Shown: piece by piece, positions 45,475 to 55,243 of the stretch
How positions within the stretch are numbered: the first letter of the stretch is position 1
How the letters are laid out: each line of letters begins with the position of its first letter
Assembly (NCBI RefSeq): GCF_000577245.1
Contig: NZ_CBYO010000004.1
Coordinates: 86,553-150,552 of the forward strand
DNA length: 64,000 bases
Origin: Paucisalibacillus algeriensis
GTDB lineage: Bacteria > Bacillota > Bacilli > Bacillales > Amphibacillaceae
Direction: 5' to 3'
Program-made: the position numbers and the translations under genes
Notes under the pieces: generated by a model
What the model saw: only the letters and a program-made list of their open reading frames with translations
The model's database searches: none
Told to the model about the DNA's origin: nothing

Positions 45475-45954
45475 GTGAGAAAGCCACCAATACATACAAT
45501 TTCACATGATGCCATTAAGGCATGGCGAATTACAGCTGTACTTTACGAAGCGATTCTTTGGGTAATTACGATTGTTGGAATTGTATTGCATTTTGTTGTT
45601 AATTTTCCATTATGGATTGTATTGATTCTAATTGCACTTAGTATTGTAAGTACTTATTTTTTTGTATTCCTATTGCCGAAACTTCGTTGGAAGAGATGGC
45701 GTTACGAGGTGTTTGAACAAGAAATTTATATACAACATGGGATTTTAATAGTATCACGTACATTAATTCCAATGATACGTGTTCAGCATGTAGAAACAGA
45801 GCAAGGCCCCATTTTGAAGAAATTTGATTTGGCAAGTGTATCTATTTCAACAGCTGCAACAACACATCAAATACCAGCACTTTCTAATGAGATAGCATCT
45901 GATTTAAGGGATAAGATTTCTGCATTAGCAAGGGTGGATGAAGATGATGTCTGA
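45475..45954 (+). CDS. ydbS: PH-domain membrane protein YdbS
   Basis: A 159-residue protein: two adjacent membrane helices (about 22-65) followed by one bacterial PH-like domain (bPH2, about 70-150). Start is GTG at 45475 with AGGGGGATG before it; the nearer ATG runs into a stop. It overlaps ydbT, and the pair follows cshA as in B. subtilis. Function unproven; probably a membrane-associated complex with YdbT. Confidence 0.88.
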   Translation: MRKPPIHTISHDAIKAWRITAVLYEAILWVITIVGIVLHFVVNFPLWIVLILIALSIVSTYFFVFLLPKLRWKRWRYEVFEQEIYIQHGILIVSRTLIPMIRVQHVETEQGPILKKFDLASVSISTAATTHQIPALSNEIASDLRDKISALARVDEDDV

Positions 45955-47368
45955 ACCGAAACGACTACATCCTGCCACTATTATATTTAATTTAGTAATG
46001 GGGATTAGGAGTACTATATTTGTTTTTATTCTTATATTTGTAACATTAAATGATACGCATCTTTTTTATGCTATATTAGCTGTAGTTTTGCTTGTCGGAT
46101 TTATTTTTCTTGGTAGTTTTCTTTCTTGGCACCGATATACCTATCGTGTTGAGGGTGATGAGTTAAGATTAGAATATGGTATCTTGATTCGAAAAAAACG
46201 ATACATTTCAAAAAACAGAATTCAATCAATTGATTTAACCCAAAATATTCTTCACCGTATTTTTAAGTTGGTTAAAGTAGAAATAGAAACAGCTGGAACT
46301 GGTGCAGAAGCGGAGGCGTCATTAATCGCAGTCACGCTAGAGCAGGGTGAAGCCTTGCGGGCAGAACTCAAATCAATAACAAAAGACGAACAGGTAGAAG
46401 AGGTAATTGAAATAAATAATCTGTCCCAATCAATTTCTAGGAAGCGTCTATTAATTGCTGGGGCAACATCTGGGAGAATTGGAGTTCTTCTTGCCCTAGG
46501 AGGAGCTGCTTTTTCGGAATTGGAACGGTTTATTCCTACTGATTTTTATGATCAAGCATACAGTTGGGTTATTGGATTAGGGTTACTAATATTAGCGGTT
46601 ATGATAGTAGCTGTATTACTTTTTCTATGGATAATTGGTATTGCAGGAACTATGATTAAATACTGGAATTTTACTATTACGAAGGTTGACGAGGATATTG
46701 TTATTAAATGTGGGCTGTTAGAAAAGAAGCATATCACAATCCCCTTGAAACGTATCCAAGCTGTAGGTCATGCCGAAAATATAGTTAGGCAGCCACTTGG
46801 GTATACAACGGTTATTGCAGAAATTGCCGGTGGGTCTAATGAAAATGGAGAACAGTTTTCAACCGTTTTGTTCCCACTAATGAAGGTTGAAGAAGTGGAT
46901 ACTTTCTTAGCAAAGTTTTTACCAGGGTACCTAACGAATCGAAGTGAAATAATACCATTACCAAAACGTTCCCTGAAGTATTATCTTGTTCGAGCAACAG
47001 TTCCGATTTTACTATTATTAGTAGCTGTAATTATTCTTTTTCCGCAGTTCCTTTGGATTCCGGTGGTATTACTAACCGCAAGTATTTTGTTAGGGTTTCT
47101 ACAATATAAGGATTCAGGTTACGTTATTGAAGGGGAAAGAGTAACCCTTTCTTATAGAATCTTTAGTAAGGTGACCATGATCATCAATCATAAACGAATA
47201 CAAGCTTTTAACAAAAAACAACATTTTCTTCATCGTAAAGAGCATTTAGCAACGATAAAGTTATCGATTATTGGAAAGATGGGGACGGGAAAGCATTATT
47301 ACGTGAAAGAGTTAGATGAACAAACAGTTGAAGAATTGGAAGATTGGTATTCTTATCGAGGGGGTTAA
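45944..47368 (+). CDS. ydbT: PH-domain membrane protein YdbT
   Basis: A 474-residue membrane protein with about six helices in three pairs (near 18-58, 165-230 and 345-385), each followed by a bPH2-type domain. RIQSIDLTQNILHRIFKLVKVEIETAG and KRIQAVGHAENIVRQPLGYTTV are the repeat cores. Three in-frame ATG codons (45938, 45944, 45947) are close; AGGGTGG at 45931-45937 favours 45944 or 45947. Its start lies inside ydbS, indicating coupling. Confidence 0.88.
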   Translation: MMSEPKRLHPATIIFNLVMGIRSTIFVFILIFVTLNDTHLFYAILAVVLLVGFIFLGSFLSWHRYTYRVEGDELRLEYGILIRKKRYISKNRIQSIDLTQNILHRIFKLVKVEIETAGTGAEAEASLIAVTLEQGEALRAELKSITKDEQVEEVIEINNLSQSISRKRLLIAGATSGRIGVLLALGGAAFSELERFIPTDFYDQAYSWVIGLGLLILAVMIVAVLLFLWIIGIAGTMIKYWNFTITKVDEDIVIKCGLLEKKHITIPLKRIQAVGHAENIVRQPLGYTTVIAEIAGGSNENGEQFSTVLFPLMKVEEVDTFLAKFLPGYLTNRSEIIPLPKRSLKYYLVRATVPILLLLVAVIILFPQFLWIPVVLLTASILLGFLQYKDSGYVIEGERVTLSYRIFSKVTMIINHKRIQAFNKKQHFLHRKEHLATIKLSIIGKMGTGKHYYVKELDEQTVEELEDWYSYRGG

Positions 47369-47381
47369 TCCCCCCTCGATT

Positions 47382-48146
47382 TTAAAATACGTAGTTTAAA
47401 AGACCGATTATCACAAGTACAATAATAATGACCCAAAGTGGATTTAACTTCATCTTTCTAGAAAACTTTCTTTTCTTCCAACGATTTGGATCAAATTGAA
47501 TTTCTCCATCGTCCTGATAACTCCGTTGATATTGCCCAGGATAAAATGGACGGGCATTTCCTAGAACTAAGGGTGCAATTAAGAAGCCTGCTGCAAACCC
47601 AAGCACATGAGCATAGATGTTAATCCCAGGTCGAATGAATGTCATAATAAGACCGATAATAAGGATGACCTTGATAATATGTGCGCTCCCCGCATCAATC
47701 AATTGCTTGCGAAAAACAACCATAAATACATATATCCCGAATAACCCAAATATCGCACCAGAAGCACCAACATGAGCAAACCCAAATGATGGATTGATGA
47801 AAAATGTTACAATATTTGCTAAGGTTCCAGCACCTAGGTATGCCAAGATAAATTTAAATTTACCTAACATTTTTTCTAAAGCGGGACCGAAAAGTACCAG
47901 AGAAAATGAATTAAATAACATATGCATTGTTCCGCCGTGTAAAAAAATTGGCGTAATAAATCGCCAATATTCTCCATTATGAATTTCATAATGATACCCA
48001 ACACCTAGATTATATAGACGGTCTATAATTCCAATTGGTAATACATCATGTAAAAACCAAATAGCGATATGAATAATGACTATGGCTGAGACAACAGGAT
48101 AATAGTGTATAAACTCTTTAATACTTCTTTCATTACGAATAAACAT
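47382..48146 (-). CDS. Rhomboid family intramembrane serine protease
   Basis: A 254-residue rhomboid with six core helices. The catalytic dyad is Ser129 (GASGAIFG) and His180 (YAHVLGF); the helix-2 motif HMLFNS (75-80) supplies the oxyanion Asn79. A seventh helix at the C-terminus follows a basic cytoplasmic segment. It corresponds by position to B. subtilis YdcA, although the substrate is unknown. It converges with ydbT. Confidence 0.92.
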   Translation of the reverse strand: MFIRNERSIKEFIHYYPVVSAIVIIHIAIWFLHDVLPIGIIDRLYNLGVGYHYEIHNGEYWRFITPIFLHGGTMHMLFNSFSLVLFGPALEKMLGKFKFILAYLGAGTLANIVTFFINPSFGFAHVGASGAIFGLFGIYVFMVVFRKQLIDAGSAHIIKVILIIGLIMTFIRPGINIYAHVLGFAAGFLIAPLVLGNARPFYPGQYQRSYQDDGEIQFDPNRWKKRKFSRKMKLNPLWVIIIVLVIIGLLNYVF

Positions 48147-48296
48147 TTTATTCCCACTTTCTAATAGGGTATTAACAAAGTATTGTAAAAAGTAATTAGG
48201 TTATGATAAATAGTATGTACATTATCAGATTACTATAATATTTATTTTACGGAAAATATATTGGAGATAAATTTCCATTGTAAGGAGAAATATATA

Positions 48297-48650
48297 ATGA
48301 TTAAAGGAATTGGAATTGATATTATCGAGCTGGAGAGAATAAAGGAAAGTATGAAAAATGAGCGATTCATCGATCGAATACTAACGAAAACAGAAAAGCA
48401 GAATTTTGCTTTATTACATCACGATACTAGAAAAGTAGAGTTTGTAGCGGGAAGATTTGCCGCCAAGGAGGCTTTTTCAAAAGCAATGGGGACAGGGATT
48501 GGGAGATTAAGCTTTCAAGATATTACTGTTCTGAATGATGATAATGGCGCTCCATTCATTGAGGCTGCAGTAACAGAGAGTATGAATATTTTTGTCTCCA
48601 TTACCCATAGTAGAGAATATGCAGTCGCACAAGTAATTCTGGAAACCTAA
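48297..48650 (+). CDS. acpS: Holo-[acyl-carrier-protein] synthase
   Basis: A 117-residue phosphopantetheinyl transferase that activates ACP for fatty acid synthesis. Mg-binding Asp8 (GIGIDIIELERI) and Glu58 (RFAAKEAFSKA) are present, and the SITHSREYAVA end is typical. ATG at 48297 with AAGGAG 9 bases before it; the upstream in-frame extension has no ribosome binding site. Forms a trimer in known cases. Confidence 0.95.
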   Translation: MIKGIGIDIIELERIKESMKNERFIDRILTKTEKQNFALLHHDTRKVEFVAGRFAAKEAFSKAMGTGIGRLSFQDITVLNDDNGAPFIEAAVTESMNIFVSITHSREYAVAQVILET

Positions 48651-48990
48651 TTTAATAGTTAATAGCTTATCTTCTGCATAAATAACAAGGTTGTCTCATA
48701 TATTTTATTGCGGGCAATAGGGAACAAGCTATAGTTATATCACCGCAAAAAAAGAATCGCAATTTAGACCATTAACCAATAAGACAGTGGTGATTGATTA
48801 AAAGGATTAAGGAACGATTATTACAAAAATAGCAGAAAATAAAGGAGAGGGTGGATTATAAAGGATGATATTATTGTCTTAGCTATTGGGAAAAATGGTC
48901 TAACGTAAATTCTTTCGGTGAAGTTCCCTTTGTATAAATCGTAAAACCTAATAGGTTAGGTTTGTAATTTTAGACAAGGGAGATATGTCC
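48651..48990. other. 340-bp gap between acpS and ydcC
   Basis: No gene supported. A ribosome-binding-like AAAGGAGAGGGTGG at about 48840 leads only to very short frames. A perfect 8-bp hairpin (AAACCTAA / TTAGGTTT, 48944-48963) stands 27 bases before the ydcC start and may be a leader stem or weak terminator. A TATAAA lies at 48932-48937. Confidence 0.4.
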
Positions 48991-50013
48991 ATGATAAAAA
49001 AATCACGTTTATGGATGATATTTGTATTTGGTATCGTGTTAGTATTAGCAGCTTGTGGTGAAAAGTCGCAAGAAGATGTGGTTAAGAAGCTTGGAGAAAA
49101 CGTTAAAGACTTAACTGGCTATAAAGCAAATGTGGAAATGAAAATGAATACTGGACAAGAAGAGCAAATGTTCAAAATCGATGTATGGCATAAGAAAGAA
49201 GACTTCTATCGAGTATCACTTTCTAGTAACAAGGACGATAAAGGTGGACAAATCATTCTTAAAAACAAGGACGGCGTTTTTGTTTTAACACCAGAATTAA
49301 AAAAGAGCTTCAAATTCCAATCCGAATGGCCAGAAAATAGCAGTCAGCCATACTTATACCAATCTCTTGTAGAGGATATTGCTGGAGATGAAGAGGCAGA
49401 ATTTACTACAGATGAGAATCACTACATCTTTACAGCAAGAACAAATTATCAAAGTAACAACAGCTTGCCATATCAGGAGATTTACTTCGATAAAGAAAAC
49501 TACACCCCTACTTTAGTTAAGATACTAGATACAGACGGGAATACCGTCGTCGAAGTGAAATTTAATAGCTTCGAGTTGGATCCTAGCTTTAAAGATAAGG
49601 ATTTTGAAATTGATCAAAATATGGCAAGCACAACACCAGAGGATGTACCAACTTCTGGTGATGGTGTAACAGATGAACTGCAAGTAATGGCACCAATTGA
49701 AACAATAGGTGCTGAATTAACAGACCGTATGGAAGTTGACTTAGAAAACGGTAAACGTATCATTTCTACTTTCACAGGTGAAAAGAATTTCACACTTGTC
49801 CAAGAGAAAAAGAATGTAGTAGAAACATTATCTTCCCCAGTTGAAGTGAATGGTGATATTGTAAACCTTGGATTTGGCGCTGTCGGAGCATTATCTGATA
49901 ACGCTGTTGAGTGGGACTACAATGGTATGAACTTCTACTTAGCAAGTGACGAGTTAACAAGAGAAGAATTAATCGAAGTAGCACAATCCGTACAAGGACA
50001 AGAAGTAAAATAA
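48991..50013 (+). CDS. ydcC: LolA-like lipoprotein YdcC
   Basis: A 340-residue lipoprotein. Signal peptide with lipobox LAAC (Cys22), then an LolA/LppX-like fold (about 35-210: MKMNTGQEEQMFKIDVWHKKEDFYRV, GVFVLTPELKKSFKFQSEWPEN, YTPTLVKILDTDGNTVVEVKF) and a C-terminal domain. It corresponds to B. subtilis YdcC, which lies between acpS and alr and is linked to sporulation. ATG at 48991 has AAGGGAG 8 bases upstream; the one at 48985 is too close. A lipid-binding role is inferred. Confidence 0.9.
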   Translation: MIKKSRLWMIFVFGIVLVLAACGEKSQEDVVKKLGENVKDLTGYKANVEMKMNTGQEEQMFKIDVWHKKEDFYRVSLSSNKDDKGGQIILKNKDGVFVLTPELKKSFKFQSEWPENSSQPYLYQSLVEDIAGDEEAEFTTDENHYIFTARTNYQSNNSLPYQEIYFDKENYTPTLVKILDTDGNTVVEVKFNSFELDPSFKDKDFEIDQNMASTTPEDVPTSGDGVTDELQVMAPIETIGAELTDRMEVDLENGKRIISTFTGEKNFTLVQEKKNVVETLSSPVEVNGDIVNLGFGAVGALSDNAVEWDYNGMNFYLASDELTREELIEVAQSVQGQEVK

Positions 50014-50023
50014 TCCCTAAAAT

Positions 50024-50060
50024 TGGGCAGGCTCATAGAAAAGAGTCTGCTTTTTGTTTT
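50024..50060 (+). terminator. Terminator of ydcC
   Basis: GCAGGCTC pairs with GAGTCTGC (one G-T pair) and is followed by TTTTTG. Confidence 0.75.
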
Positions 50061-50199
50061 ATAATAAGGAGAGTAATTGTTTTTCAATAAATGATGATAT
50101 AGTTTTGGGTATATATTAAAGAAATATTAAATAAATGCACTGAGCTACCAGAAAGGAATCTATAGAATTTATTTTTCAAAATGAAGGGAGCAATAAATT

Positions 50200-51357
50200 G
50201 TGGTAGGTGAAATGTACCGAGAAACATGGGCTGAAATAAATTTAGATGCTATCAAACATAATATTACGCAAATAAAGGAAATACTACCGCAAGAGACGAA
50301 TATCATCGCAGTCGTAAAAGCAAACGCTTATGGCCACGGAATTGTACCAATCGCCAAAAAGGCACTAGAATCAGGTGCAAACGCACTAGCAGTAGCCATA
50401 TTAGAAGAAGCTATGATTCTTAGAGAAGCATCCATTACTGTTCCAATCCTAGTCTTAGGCTTTGTCCCAGCAAAACATGCACCTATAGCAGCTAAGAACA
50501 ACATCACTTTAACCATTTTTCAAAAGAAATGGCTAGAAGACTTAAACCAATTCCAATTTGAACGCCCTTTAAAAACTCATATTAAGTTAGATACAGGCAT
50601 GGGGAGAATAGGAATAAGATCTGGAGATGAATTAATAAACCTTATAAAGGAAATAGATAACAATAAGAATGTCCTCTTAACCGGTATTTTTACACATTTC
50701 GCAACTGCTGACGCTAAAGAATTAGTATTTTATGATGAGCAAGTTAAAAGACTTGAAGAATTGCTATCAGTTTTTAAAAAGAATTGCACGAAGGAAGTTA
50801 TTGTTCATGTAGGCAATAGTGCTGCTTCCATACGCTTTCCAGAAAGCATGCATAATTGCATCCGATTTGGCATATCCATGTATGGGTTATATCCTTCAAA
50901 AGATGTAAGGATAGAAAACCGATTAGATTTAATACCTGCATTCTCATTACATAGCCGATTGGTTCATGTGAAAAAAATAGCAAAAGGTGAATCTGTTAGC
51001 TACGGAAGAACTTATATCGCTGAGACGGATGAATGGATTGGGACAGTTCCAATTGGATATGGAGATGGGTGGAGCAGAAAACTACAGGGTATGAGTGTTC
51101 TAGTAAATGGTAGGAAAATGCCAATTGTTGGCCGGATATGCATGGATCAATTGATGATTAGATTAGATGAAGAATTTGAGATTGGTACGAAGGTAACGTT
51201 AATTGGTGAACAAGGAAAAGAGTTAATAGAAATGGACGAAGTAGCAGATTACCTTGGAACCATTAATTACGAAATACCTTGTATGATTAATGAAAGAGTG
51301 CCAAGAATATACGTAGGAAATGGAAATAAAAGCATGGGTGACATTAAGGTTTTATAA
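50200..51357 (+). CDS. alr: Alanine racemase
   Basis: A 385-residue PLP enzyme that makes D-alanine for peptidoglycan. PLP Lys40 lies in VVKANAYGHG (38-47), the second catalytic residue in VSYGRTY, and RICMDQ and YEIPCMI(N) motifs follow. GTG at 50200 has AAGGGAG 9 bases before it; ATG at 50212 is an alternative with poor spacing. It precedes the MazEF pair, as in B. subtilis. Confidence 0.95.
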   Translation: MVGEMYRETWAEINLDAIKHNITQIKEILPQETNIIAVVKANAYGHGIVPIAKKALESGANALAVAILEEAMILREASITVPILVLGFVPAKHAPIAAKNNITLTIFQKKWLEDLNQFQFERPLKTHIKLDTGMGRIGIRSGDELINLIKEIDNNKNVLLTGIFTHFATADAKELVFYDEQVKRLEELLSVFKKNCTKEVIVHVGNSAASIRFPESMHNCIRFGISMYGLYPSKDVRIENRLDLIPAFSLHSRLVHVKKIAKGESVSYGRTYIAETDEWIGTVPIGYGDGWSRKLQGMSVLVNGRKMPIVGRICMDQLMIRLDEEFEIGTKVTLIGEQGKELIEMDEVADYLGTINYEIPCMINERVPRIYVGNGNKSMGDIKVL

Positions 51358-51495
51358 TAATGGACTAATTACCTAATTTTTTTCTAGAAAAGTGCTGATA
51401 AGCCTTTGCAATTACTGGTAGACAATGATATTATTAAATTTGATTAAATGCAGAAAAAGTAACGATCGTTCAGCAGTTGGCGGAGGTGCTTGGTT

Positions 51496-51780
51496 TTGTC
51501 AGAGAGCTTACAAGAAGTTATGGTACGGCTACCGAAAAACCTACTAAATGAGGTGGATGGATTAGTGAAAAAAGAAAACAAGGATCTAAGTGATATCATT
51601 TGTCAGGCAACTAGGACTTATTTAGAATCTAAAAAAGAAGAGTATATCCAAAACTTTTATAAATCCATGCAAAAAGGCTATCAAGAAATGGCACGAATCA
51701 ATCTCTCTATTGCTTCAGAAGCATTTCAGGCTGAAGAGGAGGCTGAAATTACTCTAGAACGCTCTGTGATCGGGGTGTAG
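51496..51780 (+). CDS. ndoAI: Antitoxin EndoAI (MazE type)
   Basis: A 94-residue ribbon-helix-helix antitoxin: MVRLPKNLLNEVDGLVK at the DNA-binding strand and first helix, then QNFYKSMQKGYQEMARINLSIASEAFQAEEEAE, the part that blocks the toxin. It neutralises EndoA and represses the operon. Start is TTG at 51496, which gives the usual MSES beginning and lies 7 bases after GGAGGTG; another TTG 6 bases earlier is possible. Confidence 0.93.
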   Translation: MSESLQEVMVRLPKNLLNEVDGLVKKENKDLSDIICQATRTYLESKKEEYIQNFYKSMQKGYQEMARINLSIASEAFQAEEEAEITLERSVIGV

Positions 51781-51783
51781 AAT

Positions 51784-52143
51784 TTGATTGTTCAAAGAGG
51801 CGAAGTGTATTTCGCTGACTTATCCCCTGTGGTCGGTTCAGAACAAGGGGGCGTTCGTCCAGTATTGATCCTCCAAAATGATATTGGAAATCGATTCAGC
51901 CCAACTGTTATTGTTGCTGCAATCACCGCCCAAATCCAAAAAGCAAAATTACCTACTCATGTGGAGATAGATGCTAAGCGATATGGGTTCGACAGAGATT
52001 CTGTTATTCTGTTAGAACAGATTCGAACATTAGATAAACAGCGACTAACGGATAAAATTACAAAGTTAGATGACGTCATGATGCAAAAAATAAATCATGC
52101 ATTAGAAATAAGTCTCGGGCTTAAGGACATGTATGGACATTAA
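51784..52143 (+). CDS. ndoA: Toxin EndoA (MazF type, mRNA interferase)
   Basis: A 119-residue MazF-family endoribonuclease. [31 protein letters not shown] at the start includes the conserved Arg25-type residue, and [13 protein letters not shown] is also typical. It cuts mRNA at UACAU in B. subtilis. Start is TTG at 51784, 3 bases after the antitoxin gene. A hairpin, AACTCATAG/CTATGGGTT then T7, follows (52145-52180). Chromosomal location between alr and rsbR is ancestral, not mobile. Confidence 0.95.
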   Translation: MIVQRGEVYFADLSPVVGSEQGGVRPVLILQNDIGNRFSPTVIVAAITAQIQKAKLPTHVEIDAKRYGFDRDSVILLEQIRTLDKQRLTDKITKLDDVMMQKINHALEISLGLKDMYGH

Positions 52144-52394
52144 GAACTCATAGTTAACAAATAAGCTATGGGTTTTTTTGTGTCTAAAAATGGAATGAAA
52201 TAACGAGGCTTATCTTGTTTCTCATATAGAGCTTGGAGTCGTTAGACATGACAGTTCCTTTTTGAACTCCATTACTTTTTAAAATATTTACGAGCCATTC
52301 CTTTGTACATTTTTAGTTATCTGTGTCTACTTACCATTCTAACCTTTTGTATTAGAATTTGTTTGCAATAATATACATATCATGTGACAATATT

Positions 52395-52422
52395 TATAAT
52401 ATTTCTTAATCGGAGGTTTCTC
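52395..52422 (+). promoter_or_regulatory. Candidate promoter and start region of the rsb operon
   Basis: A perfect TATAAT at 52395-52400 with a weak -35 TATACA (52372-52377, 17-bp spacing). CGGAGG at 52411-52416 serves rsbR. The 52181-52371 stretch shows nothing else. Confidence 0.45.
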
Positions 52423-53328
52423 ATGAATAGGGATTTACGAGACATTGCTATAGACAATAGTGATGAAATAATTCAAGCGTGGTTGAAAGAGATTAATAAG
52501 TTAAAAGGTGTAAACTATACCGAAGATATCTCAACAGAACTGTATGATAGTAATAACCAAGAATTTGTAAATGTTATTTTTCATAGTATCAGAGGAAATG
52601 GTTCTACGAGAATAATCAAAGACTTTTCCGATCGAATCATTCAATTAGGTTGGCCATTAAGTTATATTATTGATGGCTTATTAGTATTTCGAAAAGTAAG
52701 CGTTAACTCCATCCTTACGAATTTAGAAGAGATAGATGGAGAGTCAACTAACGAAATAATAAGAAATGTTGATTCATGGGTTGAACCGATTATTAGACAA
52801 TTAGTTAATGAATATTCTGTTAGTTGGGAGCAGGTTGTTTCCCTCCAACGAATTGCCTTACAGGAATTATCTGCTCCACTGATACCAGTAATGGATAATA
52901 TCACCATTATGCCGTTGATTGGAACCATTGATACAGAACGTGCAAAGTTCATTATGGAAAACCTACTAGAAGGTGTCATGCGTCATAATGCAGAGGTTGT
53001 ATTAATTGATATTACAGGTGTACCGGTTGTAGATACGATGGTAGCACATCACCTCTTTCAAGCAACAGAAGCGGTGCGTTTATTAGGAGCAAAATGTATA
53101 CTTGTTGGTATTCGTCCGGAAATTGCTCAAACGATTGTTAATTTAGGTATTAATTTTTCCAACTTACCTACCAAAAGCACACTGAAAAAAGGGTTTATGC
53201 TAGCACTTGAAATAACAAATAAGTCCATTATAGAAACAGATAACAAATCAGAGAGTATCGAGGATTTGTTAGGGATTGATAAAGGGGTGAAAGAGGGTCG
53301 TGAGAATACCAATCTTAAAACTACATAA
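52423..53328 (+). CDS. rsbRA: Stressosome protein RsbRA
   Basis: A 301-residue stressosome sensor. The N-terminal half is a non-haem globin-like domain, the C-terminal half (about 155-275) a STAS domain. The two Thr residues phosphorylated by RsbT are at exactly the B. subtilis numbers: Thr171 (IDTERA) and Thr205 (VVDTMVA). The ATG at 52423 has GGAGG 6 bases upstream; an AT-rich extension in frame is rejected. An acidic C-terminal tail of about 30 residues overlaps rsbS by 29 bases. Confidence 0.95.
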   Translation: MNRDLRDIAIDNSDEIIQAWLKEINKLKGVNYTEDISTELYDSNNQEFVNVIFHSIRGNGSTRIIKDFSDRIIQLGWPLSYIIDGLLVFRKVSVNSILTNLEEIDGESTNEIIRNVDSWVEPIIRQLVNEYSVSWEQVVSLQRIALQELSAPLIPVMDNITIMPLIGTIDTERAKFIMENLLEGVMRHNAEVVLIDITGVPVVDTMVAHHLFQATEAVRLLGAKCILVGIRPEIAQTIVNLGINFSNLPTKSTLKKGFMLALEITNKSIIETDNKSESIEDLLGIDKGVKEGRENTNLKTT

Positions 53329-53656
53329 TTATTTATTGATTTCCATTCAAACTGAGTTAGATGATCAAACAGCAATACAATTCCAAGAAGATTTATTAAA
53401 ACAGATACATAGTACGGAAGCTACAGGAGTAGTAATTGATTTAACCTCAGTTGAAGTAATAGATTCTTTTATAGCGAAGGTGCTAGGTGACGTAGTTTCG
53501 ATGTCAGACTTGATGGGGGCTAAAGTTGTATTAACTGGAATTCAGCCAGCAGTTGCCATGACTTTGATTGAATTAGGTATTCATATGCGGAATGTTCCGA
53601 CTGCTTTGGATCTCGAACAAGGCTTAATTAAACTACATCAGGAATTGGGGGAATAG
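53300..53656 (+). CDS. rsbS: Stressosome scaffold RsbS
   Basis: A 118-residue single STAS domain. The RsbT target Ser56 lies in [11 protein letters not shown]. With RsbRA it forms the large stressosome shell that holds RsbT until stress. Start GTG at 53300 inside rsbR, with AGAGGG 2-8 bases upstream; the overlap couples the two. Confidence 0.93.
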   Translation: MRIPILKLHNYLLISIQTELDDQTAIQFQEDLLKQIHSTEATGVVIDLTSVEVIDSFIAKVLGDVVSMSDLMGAKVVLTGIQPAVAMTLIELGIHMRNVPTALDLEQGLIKLHQELGE

Positions 53657-53659
53657 TTG

Positions 53660-54061
53660 ATGAGTTCCCAATCCTTTGTAACGATTCTAAAAGAGTGGGA
53701 TATTGTTGCTGCCCGCCAAATGGGGCGTGAGATTGCAAAACAGTTAGGCTTCGGAACTGTGGACCAAGCCCGTATTACAACAGCTATATCAGAACTTGCT
53801 AGAAATATATATTTATATGCTGGTGAAGGCCAAATATCTTTTGAAGTAGTTGAATCATTAGAACAAAAAGGGATAAAAATCGTAGCAACAGATTCTGGTC
53901 CAGGAATTCAAGATCTTAGTTTGGTTATGCAAGACGGATATACCACATCCGGAGGTCTTGGGGCTGGTCTTCCTGGTGTTAGAAGATTGATGGATGAATT
54001 TGATATGGAATCTGAGGTTGGCCAAGGAACTAGGATCGTCACAACTAAATGGGTTAGATAA
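53660..54061 (+). CDS. rsbT: Switch kinase RsbT
   Basis: A 133-residue serine kinase of the GHKL fold: N box ISELARNIYLYA, G1 ATDSGPGI, G2 GLGAGLPG. It phosphorylates RsbR and RsbS; once released it binds and activates RsbU. ATG at 53660 is 3 bases after the rsbS stop, with GGGGGA upstream. The length equals that of B. subtilis RsbT. Confidence 0.95.
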   Translation: MSSQSFVTILKEWDIVAARQMGREIAKQLGFGTVDQARITTAISELARNIYLYAGEGQISFEVVESLEQKGIKIVATDSGPGIQDLSLVMQDGYTTSGGLGAGLPGVRRLMDEFDMESEVGQGTRIVTTKWVR

Positions 54062-54156
54062 TATCATCTACAATAAAATGCTTCTTGTTTCATCATGTTT
54101 GACAACGTATGAACTTTTTACATGAAGTTCCTTATAAAAGAATAGGAGAGGCCACT

Positions 54157-55167
54157 ATGGATACGAAAGATTTAGATGCTAGAAGCTATACCGATTTATT
54201 AAAGAGATATATAGAGACAAGTGATGAGCAAGCTCTTTATGGCGCAGAACAAATTTCTAAATCTTTTATTAAAAATCATATTTCACCAGAAGAGATTGTT
54301 CACTTACATATACAATCTCTGTTAGAAATATACCCGGAGATAAGTAATCAAATTCAACTTTCTATGAACTTTCTATTAGAAGCTATGATTGCTTATGGTC
54401 TGGCACATCAAGAGTATCAAATTCTTCGTGAAAAACAACTTAAAATTAAGTCGGAAATTGACGTAGCCGCAGGAATGCAAAGCATGCTTCTACAATCAGA
54501 TGTGCCCAACACAGAAGAAATAGACATTGGTGTAATTAGTGTCCCAGCAAATCAAATGAATGGTGACTATCATCATTTTGTAAAGGGGAAAGACGGTGCT
54601 ATTAGTATTGCAATTGCGGATATTATTGGAAAGGGAATCCCAGCAGCGCTATCTATGTCGATGATTAAATATGCGATGGATAGTTTTCCTGAAAGCGAAA
54701 TGTCTACGAACGCCATTCTAGCGAGTCTTAATAGAGTTGTAGAAAGAAACGTTGACCCAAGTATGTTCATTACAATGTTCTATGCTCAATACAAACCGAC
54801 AACCGGCAAACTCTACTATTCATCTGCAGGACATGAACCGGGTTTTTTTTATCGTAGCAAGACGAAAAGTTTTCAAGAATTTGAAGCAAGCGGTTTAGTG
54901 CTAGGGGTTGACCCAGATACAACGTATGTCCAATCTGAATTAGATATAGAAAAAGATGATATGGTCATTTTACTTACAGACGGTGTGACAGAATGTCGTA
55001 AAGGAGAAACATTTATCGAACGCGATGAGATACTAGAAGTTATCAAGACGTTTATGCACTTACCTGCCCAGGAAATTGTTAACCATGTTTATCGATATTT
55101 TGAACGAATCCAAAATTTTCAATTAAGAGATGATTTTACCTTAGTAATCTTAAAAAAAGTGGTTTAA
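54157..55167 (+). CDS. rsbU: PP2C-type phosphatase RsbU
   Basis: A 336-residue phosphatase. Residues 1-85 form the helical RsbT-binding domain; residues 120-336 form a PP2C (SpoIIE) domain with GDYHHF, IADIIGKGIPAAL, SAGHEPGF, LLTDGVTE and LRDDFTLVIL metal-site motifs. It dephosphorylates RsbV-P. ATG at 54157 has AGGAGAGG 5 bases upstream; an extension to 54109 is unlikely. About 95 bases separate it from rsbT. Confidence 0.95.
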   Translation: MDTKDLDARSYTDLLKRYIETSDEQALYGAEQISKSFIKNHISPEEIVHLHIQSLLEIYPEISNQIQLSMNFLLEAMIAYGLAHQEYQILREKQLKIKSEIDVAAGMQSMLLQSDVPNTEEIDIGVISVPANQMNGDYHHFVKGKDGAISIAIADIIGKGIPAALSMSMIKYAMDSFPESEMSTNAILASLNRVVERNVDPSMFITMFYAQYKPTTGKLYYSSAGHEPGFFYRSKTKSFQEFEASGLVLGVDPDTTYVQSELDIEKDDMVILLTDGVTECRKGETFIERDEILEVIKTFMHLPAQEIVNHVYRYFERIQNFQLRDDFTLVILKKVV

Positions 55168-55187
55168 CGTTTACAGATATCGGGAAC
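55162..55187 (+). promoter_or_regulatory. SigB-dependent autoregulatory promoter
   Basis: -35 GTTTAA (55162-55167), which includes the rsbU stop codon, 14-bp spacer, -10 GGGAAC (55182-55187). This fits the SigB consensus (GTTTAA, 12-14 bases, GGGWAW) with one mismatch and lies at the same place as the autoregulatory promoter of B. subtilis, ahead of rsbV. Confidence 0.8.
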
Positions 55188-55243
55188 AAGAAAAATACAC
55201 ATTAAGATGTAATTTTTATAATGGGTGTTTTGGGGGGATAACT

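Noticed and set aside
50139..50165. Third copy of the MITE-like end before alr
   Set aside because: Only TGCACTGAGC and a few scattered bases match; too short to separate from chance.
51496..52143. MazEF pair as a sign of a mobile island
   Set aside because: It stands at its ancestral place between alr and rsbR, with normal composition.
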